Origin: Deltaproteobacteria bacterium
GTDB lineage: Bacteria > Bdellovibrionota > FAC87 > UBA2466
Direction of reading: 5' to 3'
DNA: 64,000 nt
Assembly (NCBI GenBank): GCA_016196825.1
Contig: JACPWY010000051.1
Span: forward strand, 37,294 to 101,293
In this document: positions 1 to 9,385 of the stretch, piece by piece
Layout: every line of letters starts with the position of its first letter
Position numbering within the stretch: the stretch's first letter is position 1
Made by a program: the position numbers and the translations under genes
The notes under the pieces: model-generated
What the model was told of the DNA's origin: nothing
Database searches by the model: none
What the model saw: only the letters and a program-made list of their open reading frames with translations

Positions 1-295
1 AGGACCAACCACTGGGAAAACGCAGATCAATCGCAATAGTGCAATTTTTTGAACGCTCGTCTGCGGCCAGACCTGGTTCTGCGACCGCAATATATTGGTC
101 AAAAATCAACGTAAAGGCATGCGCGTCAGGAGAGAGCGAATGCGCCGTACTCCCACGGGGGCAACCACTACCAAGCGCCACCACGCTGTCGATGTAAACA
201 GTGTTCGGATCGGGAGCCTGCGCTAACGTCGCCGAGGTCATGAAAAGTAGGTGGAATACACTAGCGAGAGATGCAGAATGACTTCGCCACGGCAT
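1..295 (-). CDS. Exported DUF4360-like protein (partial, runs off left edge)
   Basis: Minus-strand frame from ATG at 295 is open to the window edge. It reads MPWRSHSASLASVFHLLFMTSATLAQAPDPNTVYIDSVVALGSGCPRGSTAHSLSPDAHAFTLIFDQYIAVAEPG..., matching the DUF4360 GSGCPxG...SPDxxxxTxxFxxY pattern. Not in the ORF track because it has no stop in the window. Confidence 0.65.
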   Translation of the reverse strand, partial: MPWRSHSASLASVFHLLFMTSATLAQAPDPNTVYIDSVVALGSGCPRGSTAHSLSPDAHAFTLIFDQYIAVAEPGLAADERSKNCTIAIDLRFPSGWS

Positions 296-583
296 GGTAC
301 TTCCTCCCCAAAAAGGTTTGGCCCCAGTGATCCCAATGAGTTGATAAGCAATTAATGAGCCATGTTGGGATTTTATTGGCGAGGGCTCGCTGGCCTGGGA
401 TCCCAAGTGGGCCGAGGTGAGCGCCTGGAAATCCGGTGTCCTTTTGATACCATCGACCGCGGACCCCCGCTTTGACCCTAAGGGCCCTAAGGTGACAGTT
501 TTTGTCTCGGAAAATTTTCGAGCCTCGATATTTTAGCCTCTTGGCGATGGTATAAGACACGCTCTTTCTTACTGGAGGGTGCA

Positions 584-2065
584 ATGGGTTACTCCAATGC
601 CATTGGTTTTTCTTTTTTCTTTGCGCTTGTCGCCTTTGCCGAATCACCGGCGCTTCAAACGGTTCTTGGCAAATGCGTTGCCTGTCACTCGACAAAGCTA
701 GAGGTGCCACTAGGCCTCAGAAAAGAAAAGGGCCTTCTCTGGGTTTTGCCACAGGTCAGCGACGGAGTTCTGGAGGATATGAGCGCGCGGGCAAAGCTGA
801 ATCTCGATGAGCGTCAGACCTTGGTCGAGTCGGTGAATCGCTTGCGATCGAGCGAGGGCGACCAGGCAAGTCCCACCTGCTTCCTTCCCGGCGTCGATCA
901 GAAGAGAAAACTCAACCGCCTTCCGTCGCTGAGCGCTGATAGTTCGGGACTCGCCCGCTGGGTTTTTGCCAACAAACATCGCATTCTTTTTTATGACAAG
1001 GTCTCGGTTCCGCGGACCTGGTTCGGCGATTTGCCGACGCAACATCTCAGCCCGGCGGCCCCAATCAATGCCACTCAGTACCGAGACAAGGGTTACCACG
1101 CGAATGCCGGCATGGAGTTTCCCTGGTTGCACCCCGCCGGAGTAGACTGTTCCCAAAACGCGAGCTCCGATAAGTTTGTCGTCCCTTCACCGGGCGGCAC
1201 CATCTTGAAGATGGTCGTTCGAACCAAATCCAGCCATCCCAAATACTTCGGAACCGAAGAAAATGTTCGAGGGCCGCTCCCCTCCTGGGATTTTTCGCCG
1301 GGAACCACCTTTGGCGAAGTGTTGAAGGTGGATGGTCTCCCCTTTGAGATTCGGCTGAGAAGTCGGCAGGAAGACGGCACATGGAAAATGGATGTTCTCA
1401 AACCCTTCGAGTCGACCGAAGAGTTGGTGGAGGGCCTGAGGGCCCTTTGCGCTCGAGCCTCTCATCCGGTCGGTTGCCAATCGATCCCTGCGATCATTGA
1501 CCGTCTGCAGTCGCCGAAAAGTGTGTTCGTCCCGAAACTCACCGACTACCTGAACACTGCTGCCTTAGGAACGAAACGTGACCCGCTAACATTGAGCTCT
1601 ACAGCACTCACGGCTCTTTCCGCCGAGGCTACGTTGCAGGATCTCCCGTCGTTTCCGCAGGATGTTAGACAGGCTCTTTTGACGGAAACACCATTCAAAT
1701 CGGTTTTTGGAAAGCCGTGGACCAAAGCCAACCCTCCGGGTTGGGCACCGACCTCAAGCAGTGAAGGGAGTCTCGTTCCCAAGGCCTATTTCGCAGGATT
1801 TCTTCCGATGACCGAGACCGCCTGTATGAAATGCCATGAAACGGCTGGACGCCACGTCAACAACTTCGACCCGAGTGCGAAACAGATGTTCGACCCCATT
1901 GCGGAAGACACTCCCCGTCCAAGGAGTTGGTATTTCTTCGTGCAGGGAGCAGACGGCATCCTCTCCTTCCACCCCTTCGAACCTAGGGCGATTCGGGAAA
2001 GGCGAGCGGCCGGGCGCGAGAATGTGCGCGAGTGCTTAGTGCAGTCTGGTTTAGTGATCGAGTAG
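584..2065 (+). CDS. Exported c-type cytochrome-like protein with two CXXCH haem motifs
   Basis: N-terminal signal peptide; motifs CVACH near the N-terminus and CMKCH near the C-terminus; RBS GGAGG. Confidence 0.6.
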   Translation: MGYSNAIGFSFFFALVAFAESPALQTVLGKCVACHSTKLEVPLGLRKEKGLLWVLPQVSDGVLEDMSARAKLNLDERQTLVESVNRLRSSEGDQASPTCFLPGVDQKRKLNRLPSLSADSSGLARWVFANKHRILFYDKVSVPRTWFGDLPTQHLSPAAPINATQYRDKGYHANAGMEFPWLHPAGVDCSQNASSDKFVVPSPGGTILKMVVRTKSSHPKYFGTEENVRGPLPSWDFSPGTTFGEVLKVDGLPFEIRLRSRQEDGTWKMDVLKPFESTEELVEGLRALCARASHPVGCQSIPAIIDRLQSPKSVFVPKLTDYLNTAALGTKRDPLTLSSTALTALSAEATLQDLPSFPQDVRQALLTETPFKSVFGKPWTKANPPGWAPTSSSEGSLVPKAYFAGFLPMTETACMKCHETAGRHVNNFDPSAKQMFDPIAEDTPRPRSWYFFVQGADGILSFHPFEPRAIRERRAAGRENVRECLVQSGLVIE

Positions 2066-2134
2066 CCGCTCGATTGATCGCATGCGTCATCGATGACCCT
2101 TGCTCTCTCGCGCGTAAGCGATTTTAATCATTTG

Positions 2135-3310
2135 ATGCTGAAAACTCTGATTCTTTTCCTGAGCGGTTCCATTCTTCTGTCATGCACCAAGACGTCCTCG
2201 AGTGGTGGCCAAAGCGACGGCATTCAGTCGTTAGGGGCGTTGCCCAAAGTGACAGCGGCTGTGAAGGCCAGCAGCGGAAGCAGTTTTCGTGCGGCGACCA
2301 GCGGCCTGAAGTTTTCAGAGGTGAGCACCCAGGCCTGGACGGGCAAGAGCCGCACCATGTGTTTCACCGGAGATGTGATTCGCAACATTATGGCGGAGGC
2401 GGGGGGGCCCGATCTGGCCCTTTGTAAATTGGGCGTTTTGGAGACTAACTCACTCTTGACTCCGACCTATGATGGCACTTCCCAATACTTCTCCGTTGCG
2501 GGCCTGGATGGCGCCGGGACGACGCGTCTTTTCAAATTCGACGCTACCAAGACAGGCTCATCGATAACCGATTTTCACATGTTTTCCTGTAAGAATTCGT
2601 CGGCACAAGACAGTTACCTGACGGCTACTTTTTCGCCCGATCCCACGGGATCCAGCAGCGGTCTCTTTGTTTCCATGCGCAGCTTGAGCCACTATTCATC
2701 GGGGGGCACGACCGGTAAGCAGATGGCTACGACCAGTGGCATGACCGATTCCGACGGGGACTGGTCGGAAAAAATGATCACCTATCAGGGAATCAGTTCT
2801 ACCACGACCTGGTCGCGCACCTCCTCCATGAGTATCACGCAAGCGAGCGATTCGCTCACGGTGTATGGCTCCTTTACCGGTGCCGCGGGTGGAACCAATG
2901 AAACGAATTGTTTTTGGGCGAAGACCCAGCTTCTGAATATGGAGACACTGGTCACGGCGGCGTTGGGCGATGGCTTTATGAAACATCAGCTCAACGTGGG
3001 AGGAACCACCTGCTCCGGTTCGACGACCAACGCCGCTTGGACAGGCGATGATCGAGCTGTCGTGGCCGATCCGACCACTTCGACCTACTACACGGCCTCT
3101 CAGGACATTATGGCGCTCGTCCCGGCGTTGGCCTCGGTTCCCGATGCCAACGTCTCCTTTACTTCCCAAGAGACATGGGATTGCACTGCGTCTGCACCGA
3201 CAACCATTGATCTCACAAGCCCCACCACTGCGGTGAGCGCTGCCCTTGCGGCGTGCGAGGAGAAATACTCGCTGAGCCGTGCGGGATCCAATTGCCAGTC
3301 CGGGAGTTAG
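2135..3310 (+). CDS. Lipoprotein of unknown function
   Basis: ORF 2093..3310; internal ATG at 2135 gives MLKTLILFLSGSILLSCTKTSSSGG, a lipobox. Ser/Thr-rich. Confidence 0.6.
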   Translation: MLKTLILFLSGSILLSCTKTSSSGGQSDGIQSLGALPKVTAAVKASSGSSFRAATSGLKFSEVSTQAWTGKSRTMCFTGDVIRNIMAEAGGPDLALCKLGVLETNSLLTPTYDGTSQYFSVAGLDGAGTTRLFKFDATKTGSSITDFHMFSCKNSSAQDSYLTATFSPDPTGSSSGLFVSMRSLSHYSSGGTTGKQMATTSGMTDSDGDWSEKMITYQGISSTTTWSRTSSMSITQASDSLTVYGSFTGAAGGTNETNCFWAKTQLLNMETLVTAALGDGFMKHQLNVGGTTCSGSTTNAAWTGDDRAVVADPTTSTYYTASQDIMALVPALASVPDANVSFTSQETWDCTASAPTTIDLTSPTTAVSAALAACEEKYSLSRAGSNCQSGS

Positions 3311-3366
3311 TGCCTATCAGCTAAAATGACTTGGATCGAGGACTCCGGATCAAATGGCAAAGTCGT

Positions 3367-3404
3367 CTATACTCTATTTTACTCGACACTAAATTAGAGT
3401 ATAG
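3367..3404. promoter_or_regulatory. AT-rich imperfect dyad (CTATACTCTATTTTA...TAAATTAGAGTATAG), putative operator/promoter of the ATPase gene
   Basis: 9-10 bp outer arms perfectly inverted, with further inner pairing. TTTACT-N16-TATAGT resembles -35/-10 boxes. TCTATTTTA is repeated at 3373 and 3405. Confidence 0.45.
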
Positions 3405-3467
3405 TCTATTTTAATAGAGCCAAGGAGACCCCCCATTCGGTATCTATCCCCAACAATAAAGGCCGAC

Positions 3468-4568
3468 ATGCGTCAAAAGATGATCCTGCTCGGCGGGCCA
3501 AGGCAGGTTGGAAAGACTACCTTGGCAACCAGCTTTCTCACTCCCCCAGGAATTGACCATCCCGCTTATTTCAACTGGGACTTTGTAAAAGACCGTCCTC
3601 TTATCTCATCCGGCGAGCTGCCCTGGCAGGAACCTGTAATTGTGTTGGACGAAATCCACAAGTTTGCTCGCTGGCGCGGCCTCCTGAAGGGATTTTTCGA
3701 TAAGTTCCATCGGAAAACATCTCTCCTGGTCACGGGATCTGCCAAGCTCGATCATTACCGCAAAGGCGGTGATTCAATGCTGGGTCGCTATCGATATTTT
3801 CGCCTGCATCCATTTAGCTTGATGGAAATGAGTTCCAATCCGAAAGCCACTGATCTGGACCATTTAATGAAGTTTGGGGGATTCCCGGAGCCCCTGAGCG
3901 GATCAACCGAACGAGAGCTGAGACTTTGGCAACTTGAGCGAACGTCCAAAGTAGTGCGCGAGGATTTGCGCGATCTCGAGAGCGTAAAAGAGATTTCGCT
4001 TGTGGAGCTTTTGGTGGAAGCCCTCCCCACCCGAGTGGGGGCTCCACTTTCAATCAAAAGTCTACGAGAAGATCTCGAGGTTGCCCATGAAACCGTGGAT
4101 CGATGGGTGGGTATTCTAGAGAACCTCTATTATTGTTATCGAATTGCGCCTTTTGGTTCACCCCGAATCAAGGCCGTGAAAAAAGAACAAAAACTGTACC
4201 TCTGGGACCACGCGCAAGTGCCCAACGATGGGGGATTTCGATTCGAAAATCTCGTAGCCAATCAACTCCTCAAATTCTGCCATTTTAGGCAAGACACTCA
4301 GGGGCATCGGATGGAGCTACGCTTCATTCGTGATGTCGATCGCCACGAAATTGATTTTATAGTCCTTGAGGAAAGGCGCCCGATATTTGCGGTCGAATGC
4401 AAGACGGGCGAGAAAATGGTTAGCCCATCGATCACCTATTTCAAACCAAGAATCGCCTGCCCTCGGTATTTTCAAGTCCATCGCGGAACCAAGGACTACG
4501 TTCATACAGGAACCGGCTGTCGAGTCCTCCCGTTCACAACATTTTGTCACGAAATGAAGATGCCATAG
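3468..4568 (+). CDS. P-loop ATPase of the AAA_14/DUF4143 type
   Basis: GGPRQVGKTTLA Walker A, VLDEIHK Walker B, C-terminal nuclease-like FAVECKTGEK. The true start may lie upstream at a non-ATG codon (see findings). Confidence 0.8.
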   Translation: MRQKMILLGGPRQVGKTTLATSFLTPPGIDHPAYFNWDFVKDRPLISSGELPWQEPVIVLDEIHKFARWRGLLKGFFDKFHRKTSLLVTGSAKLDHYRKGGDSMLGRYRYFRLHPFSLMEMSSNPKATDLDHLMKFGGFPEPLSGSTERELRLWQLERTSKVVREDLRDLESVKEISLVELLVEALPTRVGAPLSIKSLREDLEVAHETVDRWVGILENLYYCYRIAPFGSPRIKAVKKEQKLYLWDHAQVPNDGGFRFENLVANQLLKFCHFRQDTQGHRMELRFIRDVDRHEIDFIVLEERRPIFAVECKTGEKMVSPSITYFKPRIACPRYFQVHRGTKDYVHTGTGCRVLPFTTFCHEMKMP

Positions 4569-4682
4569 GGCAACGCCTAACCGGGGCCGAAATAGCCAAA
4601 TTGGACAAAACGATACCAAGTTTGCGCTCTATCCCCTCGAAGAACCCGTGGAACGCCCCTTGCATTCACTTGGGTGGGAGGA

Positions 4683-5702
4683 GGCACTATGAGGCTACTG
4701 TTAGTAAGTTTGTTCACTAGTTGGGCCTTCGGGGGACCAGCGGTATCCTTGTCCCAGCTTCGTTATTCCGGAACGGGCTGCCCAGCGGGCTCGACGAGCT
4801 CGCTCTTTTCGCCTGACGGAGAGGTCCTCACCCTGCTTTTTTCTGATTATGTAGCCTCCCCTAATGAAATCCGTTCTTGTGCGATTGATTTCGAGCTGAG
4901 CTATGAGCCGGGCTGGGCGTTTGCGGTGTACCGTACCGATCTTCGTGGCTACGCCACGGCAGAATCCGGCGCCTCGGCACTTCAGGATGTGGGCTTCCGG
5001 ATCGGTAACGGACCTTATCATTTGTTTGCGACTCAGACTCTGAGAGGACAATATGATTCCAATTACTTCTTTCGCTACGTCGTAGGGGGGAGCGACTTGA
5101 GTTTTTCGAGTTGTCCGTCGACTCAACAACGGATCAAGCTGCGCACGTCGCTAAGGACTCTCGGGAATGCCGTTATGACGGTTGATTCCATCGATGGGTC
5201 CGTGGAACAGCAGTACCGTATTGCTTGGAAACGCTGCGGAGATGCGCCTCCTGGCGCAGGCACTCTTCCACTTTATAGAGCGTATAACCCCAATGCCGAC
5301 TCTCACTTTTACACGACAAATCCCTACGAGTACCGTTCCGTCGTGGCACGAGGTTATCGCGGTGAGGGTGTTGCGGTCCTGGTGAGCCGAACAAAGAGCC
5401 ACCCTTCTCTTTCCGCTATTCACCGACTCTATAACCCCAATAATGGCCGCCATTACTACACCACCAATAGCGCAGAAAAAAACAGTCTGGTCACCCTGGG
5501 ATGGCGCCACGAAAAGGATGAAGGCTATTTGTACGTAACCCAGGTCGTGGGCACCGAGGTCGTTAATCGTCTCTACAATCAAAAAACCGGGGGACACCTC
5601 TTCACAGCTAATGAGGCAGAGGCCCATTACCTTCTCAGTTACCCTGGCACTCCATGGAAACTGCACAGTCCGTTGGGCTATGGGTTGACTGAGATCGAAT
5701 AG
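4683..5702 (+). CDS. Exported protein with DUF4360-like N-terminus and three DUF5648-like repeats
   Basis: RYSGTGCPAGSTSSLFSPDGEVLTLLFSDYVASP (DUF4360-like) followed by LYRAYNPNADSHFYTT, IHRLYNPNNGRHYYTT and VNRLYNQKTGGHLFTA repeats. Track ORF begins 4674; start near 4683-4689 is approximate. Confidence 0.65.
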   Translation, partial: GTMRLLLVSLFTSWAFGGPAVSLSQLRYSGTGCPAGSTSSLFSPDGEVLTLLFSDYVASPNEIRSCAIDFELSYEPGWAFAVYRTDLRGYATAESGASALQDVGFRIGNGPYHLFATQTLRGQYDSNYFFRYVVGGSDLSFSSCPSTQQRIKLRTSLRTLGNAVMTVDSIDGSVEQQYRIAWKRCGDAPPGAGTLPLYRAYNPNADSHFYTTNPYEYRSVVARGYRGEGVAVLVSRTKSHPSLSAIHRLYNPNNGRHYYTTNSAEKNSLVTLGWRHEKDEGYLYVTQVVGTEVVNRLYNQKTGGHLFTANEAEAHYLLSYPGTPWKLHSPLGYGLTEIE

Positions 5703-5723
5703 GTTGGTCGATTCTTGCGGTGA

Positions 5724-5746
5724 CTGGTTTCCATTTCTGAAACCGG
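5724..5746. promoter_or_regulatory. Dyad site A: CTGGTTTC-CATTTCT-GAAACCGG
   Basis: Read directly; 79 nt before the GTG start of the 5826 gene; shared with sites B, C and D. Confidence 0.6.
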
Positions 5747-5825
5747 TTCCTCCCATCCAAGAGCTTTTTGAATTAGCTGTTATCGGAGCGTGCTGGTATT
5801 CCTCAATCCGCCTGAGGAGTAAAAT

Positions 5826-6452
5826 GTGCAAAAGTCATTGGTAAGCTGTTTTGGAATAGTTTTTCTGCTGGCGTCTCCAGCTTTCGCAGAGGCCTTCGTC
5901 GGTTACTCTTGGAGTAACCAAGTGGTTGAGGCTGGTCCGGGCCAGACAGGCGTAGTCTATTTGGGATTTGGGAGTGCGCCAGTTTATGGAACCCCGCCTC
6001 CGATAAAAGTCATTCCCAGACCACCGACCAGTCAAAATTGCGCCGCGTTCGCGGGAAAATATCAATTATACGTCGAACCAGGAAAAAGATCCTGGCTCAT
6101 GCCTGGTTCTGTAATGCAGATCAATGCAGATTGCGGACTTTTGGCGAGGGCCAAATTGAACGGCATTCCCTACGTGTTTCATATGGAAGGCTACCTGAGG
6201 CGATACCCGGGGAGTAGTTCCTGGTACTACGATCCTGGCGCTTATAGCGCATGGCCGGGTTGCACCGCGAGGGCCGAGCTGTTCATCGAACCCCACGCAG
6301 CCGAGGGGATTGCAATTCCTCCCTACTATTCGAGCATCTCCGCAGCCCTCCGCTATGAAATTCCATATTCAGATGTCTGCCAGGTGGACTACACGGTAGA
6401 CACCAATTCCGACCACCTTTACAGAGTCGCCCAGGCATTGCCAGTTCCCTGA
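5826..6452 (+). CDS. Exported protein of unknown function
   Basis: GTG start with upstream GAGGAG; signal peptide MQKSLVSCFGIVFLLASPAFAEA. Confidence 0.6.
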   Translation: MQKSLVSCFGIVFLLASPAFAEAFVGYSWSNQVVEAGPGQTGVVYLGFGSAPVYGTPPPIKVIPRPPTSQNCAAFAGKYQLYVEPGKRSWLMPGSVMQINADCGLLARAKLNGIPYVFHMEGYLRRYPGSSSWYYDPGAYSAWPGCTARAELFIEPHAAEGIAIPPYYSSISAALRYEIPYSDVCQVDYTVDTNSDHLYRVAQALPVP

Positions 6453-6467
6453 GTGACTTTTCAGAAA

Positions 6468-6490
6468 CTGGTTCCAAACAATGAAACCAG
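6468..6490. promoter_or_regulatory. Dyad site B: CTGGTTCC-AAACAAT-GAAACCAG
   Basis: Read directly; 88 nt before ATG 6579. Confidence 0.6.
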
Positions 6491-6578
6491 AAATTCTTGA
6501 CGTGTCTCTCCGTGTTATTCAGATCCAGGTGCTAGCCTTGCCACAATAAAGTTCCATCTCAGCCACCGAGGAGCCAGT

Positions 6579-7524
6579 ATGAAATGCAATCGATCACCAT
6601 TAGCACCAATTGCAATGATCTTCTTCCACATCATCGCAGTCGGTGCGGCCGTGGCCGTTAATCCCGTAATTATTGAGAAGGATCGTCAGCAGGCGATGGC
6701 GGTAGCAACGGATGGGAAGAGGGTATTCTGGAGCGAATTCGAACGTTCTTCGTTTAGAGGAAGGATCATGTTATTTCCTATATTGGACTGTTCAAGGTCA
6801 ATCGAGCGGACAGCTGTTACGTTTTGATCTCCAAACCGGAAAGGCAATGGTCCTTGCGGAGTATCTGGCGAATGCCTTCGGCCTCACTCAGGACTCCGAG
6901 TATGTTTACTTTGGAACCGAGGACTACAACCACCTGGGTGGGGCAGACGCGAGCATTGTTCGAGTCGCCAAAGCTGGGGGAAAGGTCGAAACGATTGCGG
7001 CCCATCAGGTTTTCCCTTTTAGGTTAGCAATAGCTGGTGACTACGTTTATTGGACCACCTACCAGGAGTCAGGCCAACTCATGCGGGTGCGACGAGCTGG
7101 TGGACCAGTTGAACTTCGGGGCTATGGTATCCGTTACCCCGACGCCCTAGCCGTGGATTCAGACAATGTATACGTGGGCGGCCGTGGCGATCAGACAGTT
7201 TATGCCTTCGCTCACAACAATCAGCAGGAGCCGTCAGTTCTCTATAGAGGGGAGATAGCAACGGGAATCAGCGATATGGTCCATTTTGGAGAGAGTCTTT
7301 TCTGGGTCGATGACAGCAGCAGTGGTTTTGTCGCGCGCCTTCCGGTTGGGGCGCAGACGTCGGTGAATTCGCTGCCACAGACAGCAGCCCCCACGTCCCC
7401 TAGCTTGTCGTCGAGCTTTCCAAAATTGGTTTATAACCGTGATGAAAAACGGGAGGTGCGCGTACAGTCGGACGTGTTCCTTCCGTACCAAGTCGTGAGC
7501 AAGAGTCAGTTACGGTCCTATTGA
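6579..7524 (+). pseudogene. Exported beta-propeller-like (YWTD/NHL-like) protein split by a frameshift
   Basis: ORF 6579..6827 (signal peptide plus first blade, ATDGKRVFWSEF) continues in the +1 frame as ORF 6712..7524 (YFLYWTVQGQSSGQLLRFDLQTG...). The frame change lies at about 6740-6780. Confidence 0.6.
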
Positions 7525-7581
7525 ATCTTTGCTGAGAAATGAGCCTGTGAAATATTTGCAGTGTAGAAGAGTTCCTTGCCA

Positions 7582-8322
7582 ATGAGGCGACGGCATTTCG
7601 TCCTTGGGTGTTTCCTGGCAAGTTATATTGTGACTGCGAGAACAATTCTCGTTCTTGCGCCCCACCCGGACGACGCCGCCCTTTATGCAAGTGGAGTAAT
7701 CTACGCTGCTCATCAAAGAGGGGACGTGGTGAAGATCGCGTTTCTGACCAACGGTGATTTCTATACCGATATCGACGATCACTATGTTGAAAGAGGTTTG
7801 AAGCTTGAGGAAGAAACGGTGGCCTCCATGGCGGAGCTTGGGCCTCAGGCGGAGGACCTACTTTTTTTGGGCTATGGCGATACAACCACGGAGTTCATAT
7901 ACCATAGGAAGGACGAAACAAGCGTTGTCACCTCTCCTGCGGGCGTGAGTGCCACCTATGCGCAGTATGGGCTAAATCGGCAATCCTTTCATGAGACAGT
8001 GTTTGGCTCCCCCGCCCCTTATGTGAGAGGGAATATCCGCGCCGACTTCAGAAAGATTCTTGAGATCCATCGCCCCGATGAGATCTTTGCAACTCATTTG
8101 GTTGATGAAAACCCGGATCATGCCGGAGTGTACCTCTTCCTGTACGATGCCCTGGTTGCCTTTAGCCGTACCGAGATGGGGAAGTTTTATAACCCTGCGG
8201 TTTACTGTGGAATCGTTCATGCTCCCAATGAATCAGACTGGCCTCAAAAACCAGGATCACAATCAAAGCCCTTTGCCCGGCCGAAGTATCTGGAGCTTAC
8301 CGCTCGTCGGCCTGGTTTCTAG
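7582..8322 (+). CDS. PIG-L/LmbE-family deacetylase
   Basis: ILVLAPHPDDAALYASGVIYAA, the PHPDD signature, and later HPDH-like NPDHAGVY. Confidence 0.75.
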   Translation: MRRRHFVLGCFLASYIVTARTILVLAPHPDDAALYASGVIYAAHQRGDVVKIAFLTNGDFYTDIDDHYVERGLKLEEETVASMAELGPQAEDLLFLGYGDTTTEFIYHRKDETSVVTSPAGVSATYAQYGLNRQSFHETVFGSPAPYVRGNIRADFRKILEIHRPDEIFATHLVDENPDHAGVYLFLYDALVAFSRTEMGKFYNPAVYCGIVHAPNESDWPQKPGSQSKPFARPKYLELTARRPGF

Positions 8323-8334
8323 ATTGGAAACCAA
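8312..8334. promoter_or_regulatory. Dyad site C: CTGGTTTC-TAGATTG-GAAACCAA
   Basis: Read directly; overlaps the stop of the PIG-L ORF; 82 nt before ATG 8417. Confidence 0.55.
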
Positions 8335-8416
8335 TTACTTGGTTATGGCGCGTTAGTTGTGGACGCCATTTCCGTCGTTCTGCTATTGGTTCCGCTAACA
8401 AGTGCTGGAGCCAAAG

Positions 8417-8896
8417 ATGAGCAAATTACTTTTAGTTGCGATGGGGATGGTGATCGTCGTAAGCCAGGGGCGGGCAACCGATGAAGAGCCGGTAAAGAAA
8501 TTGGCGACGGGTAAGGACCTGGTCCAGACACTCTCAGAGATTCTTCCCGCTGAAACGGCTCGTGGAAAGCTTCGAAATGGGGATGACTGCCAGGTCACTT
8601 TTCATCACCAAGCTGTCAGCAAAGTGGCTGTGATTTCAATCGAAGGGATCCAGGATGATGATGTGCATTCGTTCATCGGAATTCACGCGAAAGATATTCT
8701 TACACTCACGGAAAGCTCGAATGAGGGCACCAGCTTTTTTCGATACGAATACTCCCCATCGAAGCGTCCGATTAATGTGACCCGAAATGCATTCTTTTTA
8801 ACACTGACCAAAAGCGATCTTGGTTTTGAAGTGACCCTCAGTAAAACGGGCAAGCGCCGTCACGCACTTACCTGTCGGGTGGGGTGGCGTGAATAA
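8417..8896 (+). CDS. Exported protein of unknown function
   Basis: Track ORF 8402..8896; ATG 8417 with GGAG RBS; MSKLLLVAMGMVIVVSQGRA signal. Confidence 0.55.
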   Translation: MSKLLLVAMGMVIVVSQGRATDEEPVKKLATGKDLVQTLSEILPAETARGKLRNGDDCQVTFHHQAVSKVAVISIEGIQDDDVHSFIGIHAKDILTLTESSNEGTSFFRYEYSPSKRPINVTRNAFFLTLTKSDLGFEVTLSKTGKRRHALTCRVGWRE

Positions 8897-8912
8897 TTGG
8901 AGGAGGTATCTT

Positions 8913-9314
8913 ATGAATCGATCGACTGCTCTGTTGATGGTGTGTGCTCTTTCTCTTCCGGCACTTGCCGGCCATCAGTCCCCGGAAACCGTCATTAAGG
9001 AGACTACTCTGACTTATTGTTACATTATTCCTGAGTATACAACCACACAGGCGGTGATTGAGAGAAACCCGGGGATATCTGGACTCCGCGCGATAACCAA
9101 CTATGGCGTCGGAGTGCGTGCAAGGGTGCTCATCTTGGTTGTGAACTCGTTAGGCACAATCGTGTACGAAAAGGAGCAAAACACCGAGGCGATTACCTTC
9201 AACAAGATTGCGAGCGATTACTTTGAGGCAGAAAATGAAGCCATCAGCCAACTCAGGAGGAGAGTCGAGGCCTATCGAACTGACCTCAAGCCGTTTGCGT
9301 GCGCCGGCAACTGA
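8913..9314 (+). CDS. Small exported protein of unknown function
   Basis: ATG 8913 after GGAGG; MNRSTALLMVCALSLPALAG signal peptide; 17-nt gap from the previous gene, so likely an operon. Confidence 0.55.
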   Translation: MNRSTALLMVCALSLPALAGHQSPETVIKETTLTYCYIIPEYTTTQAVIERNPGISGLRAITNYGVGVRARVLILVVNSLGTIVYEKEQNTEAITFNKIASDYFEAENEAISQLRRRVEAYRTDLKPFACAGN

Positions 9315-9385
9315 CGCAGTAAATGACGATTCCCCGTTTTGGCGGTGTTCAGGCACGGGAACAAATTGTGTCATCTCGAGCTCCG

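Noticed and set aside
575-589. 15-mer GAGGGTGCAATGGGT repeated at 62929
   Set aside because: A 15-bp match is expected by chance about once or twice in 64 kb and there is no flanking similarity.
5724-8334. GGTTTC-N7-GAAACC dyads as Rho-independent terminators of the preceding genes
   Set aside because: They lie near upstream stop codons, but none is followed by a T-tract on the relevant strand, and the distance to the downstream start is the more constant feature.
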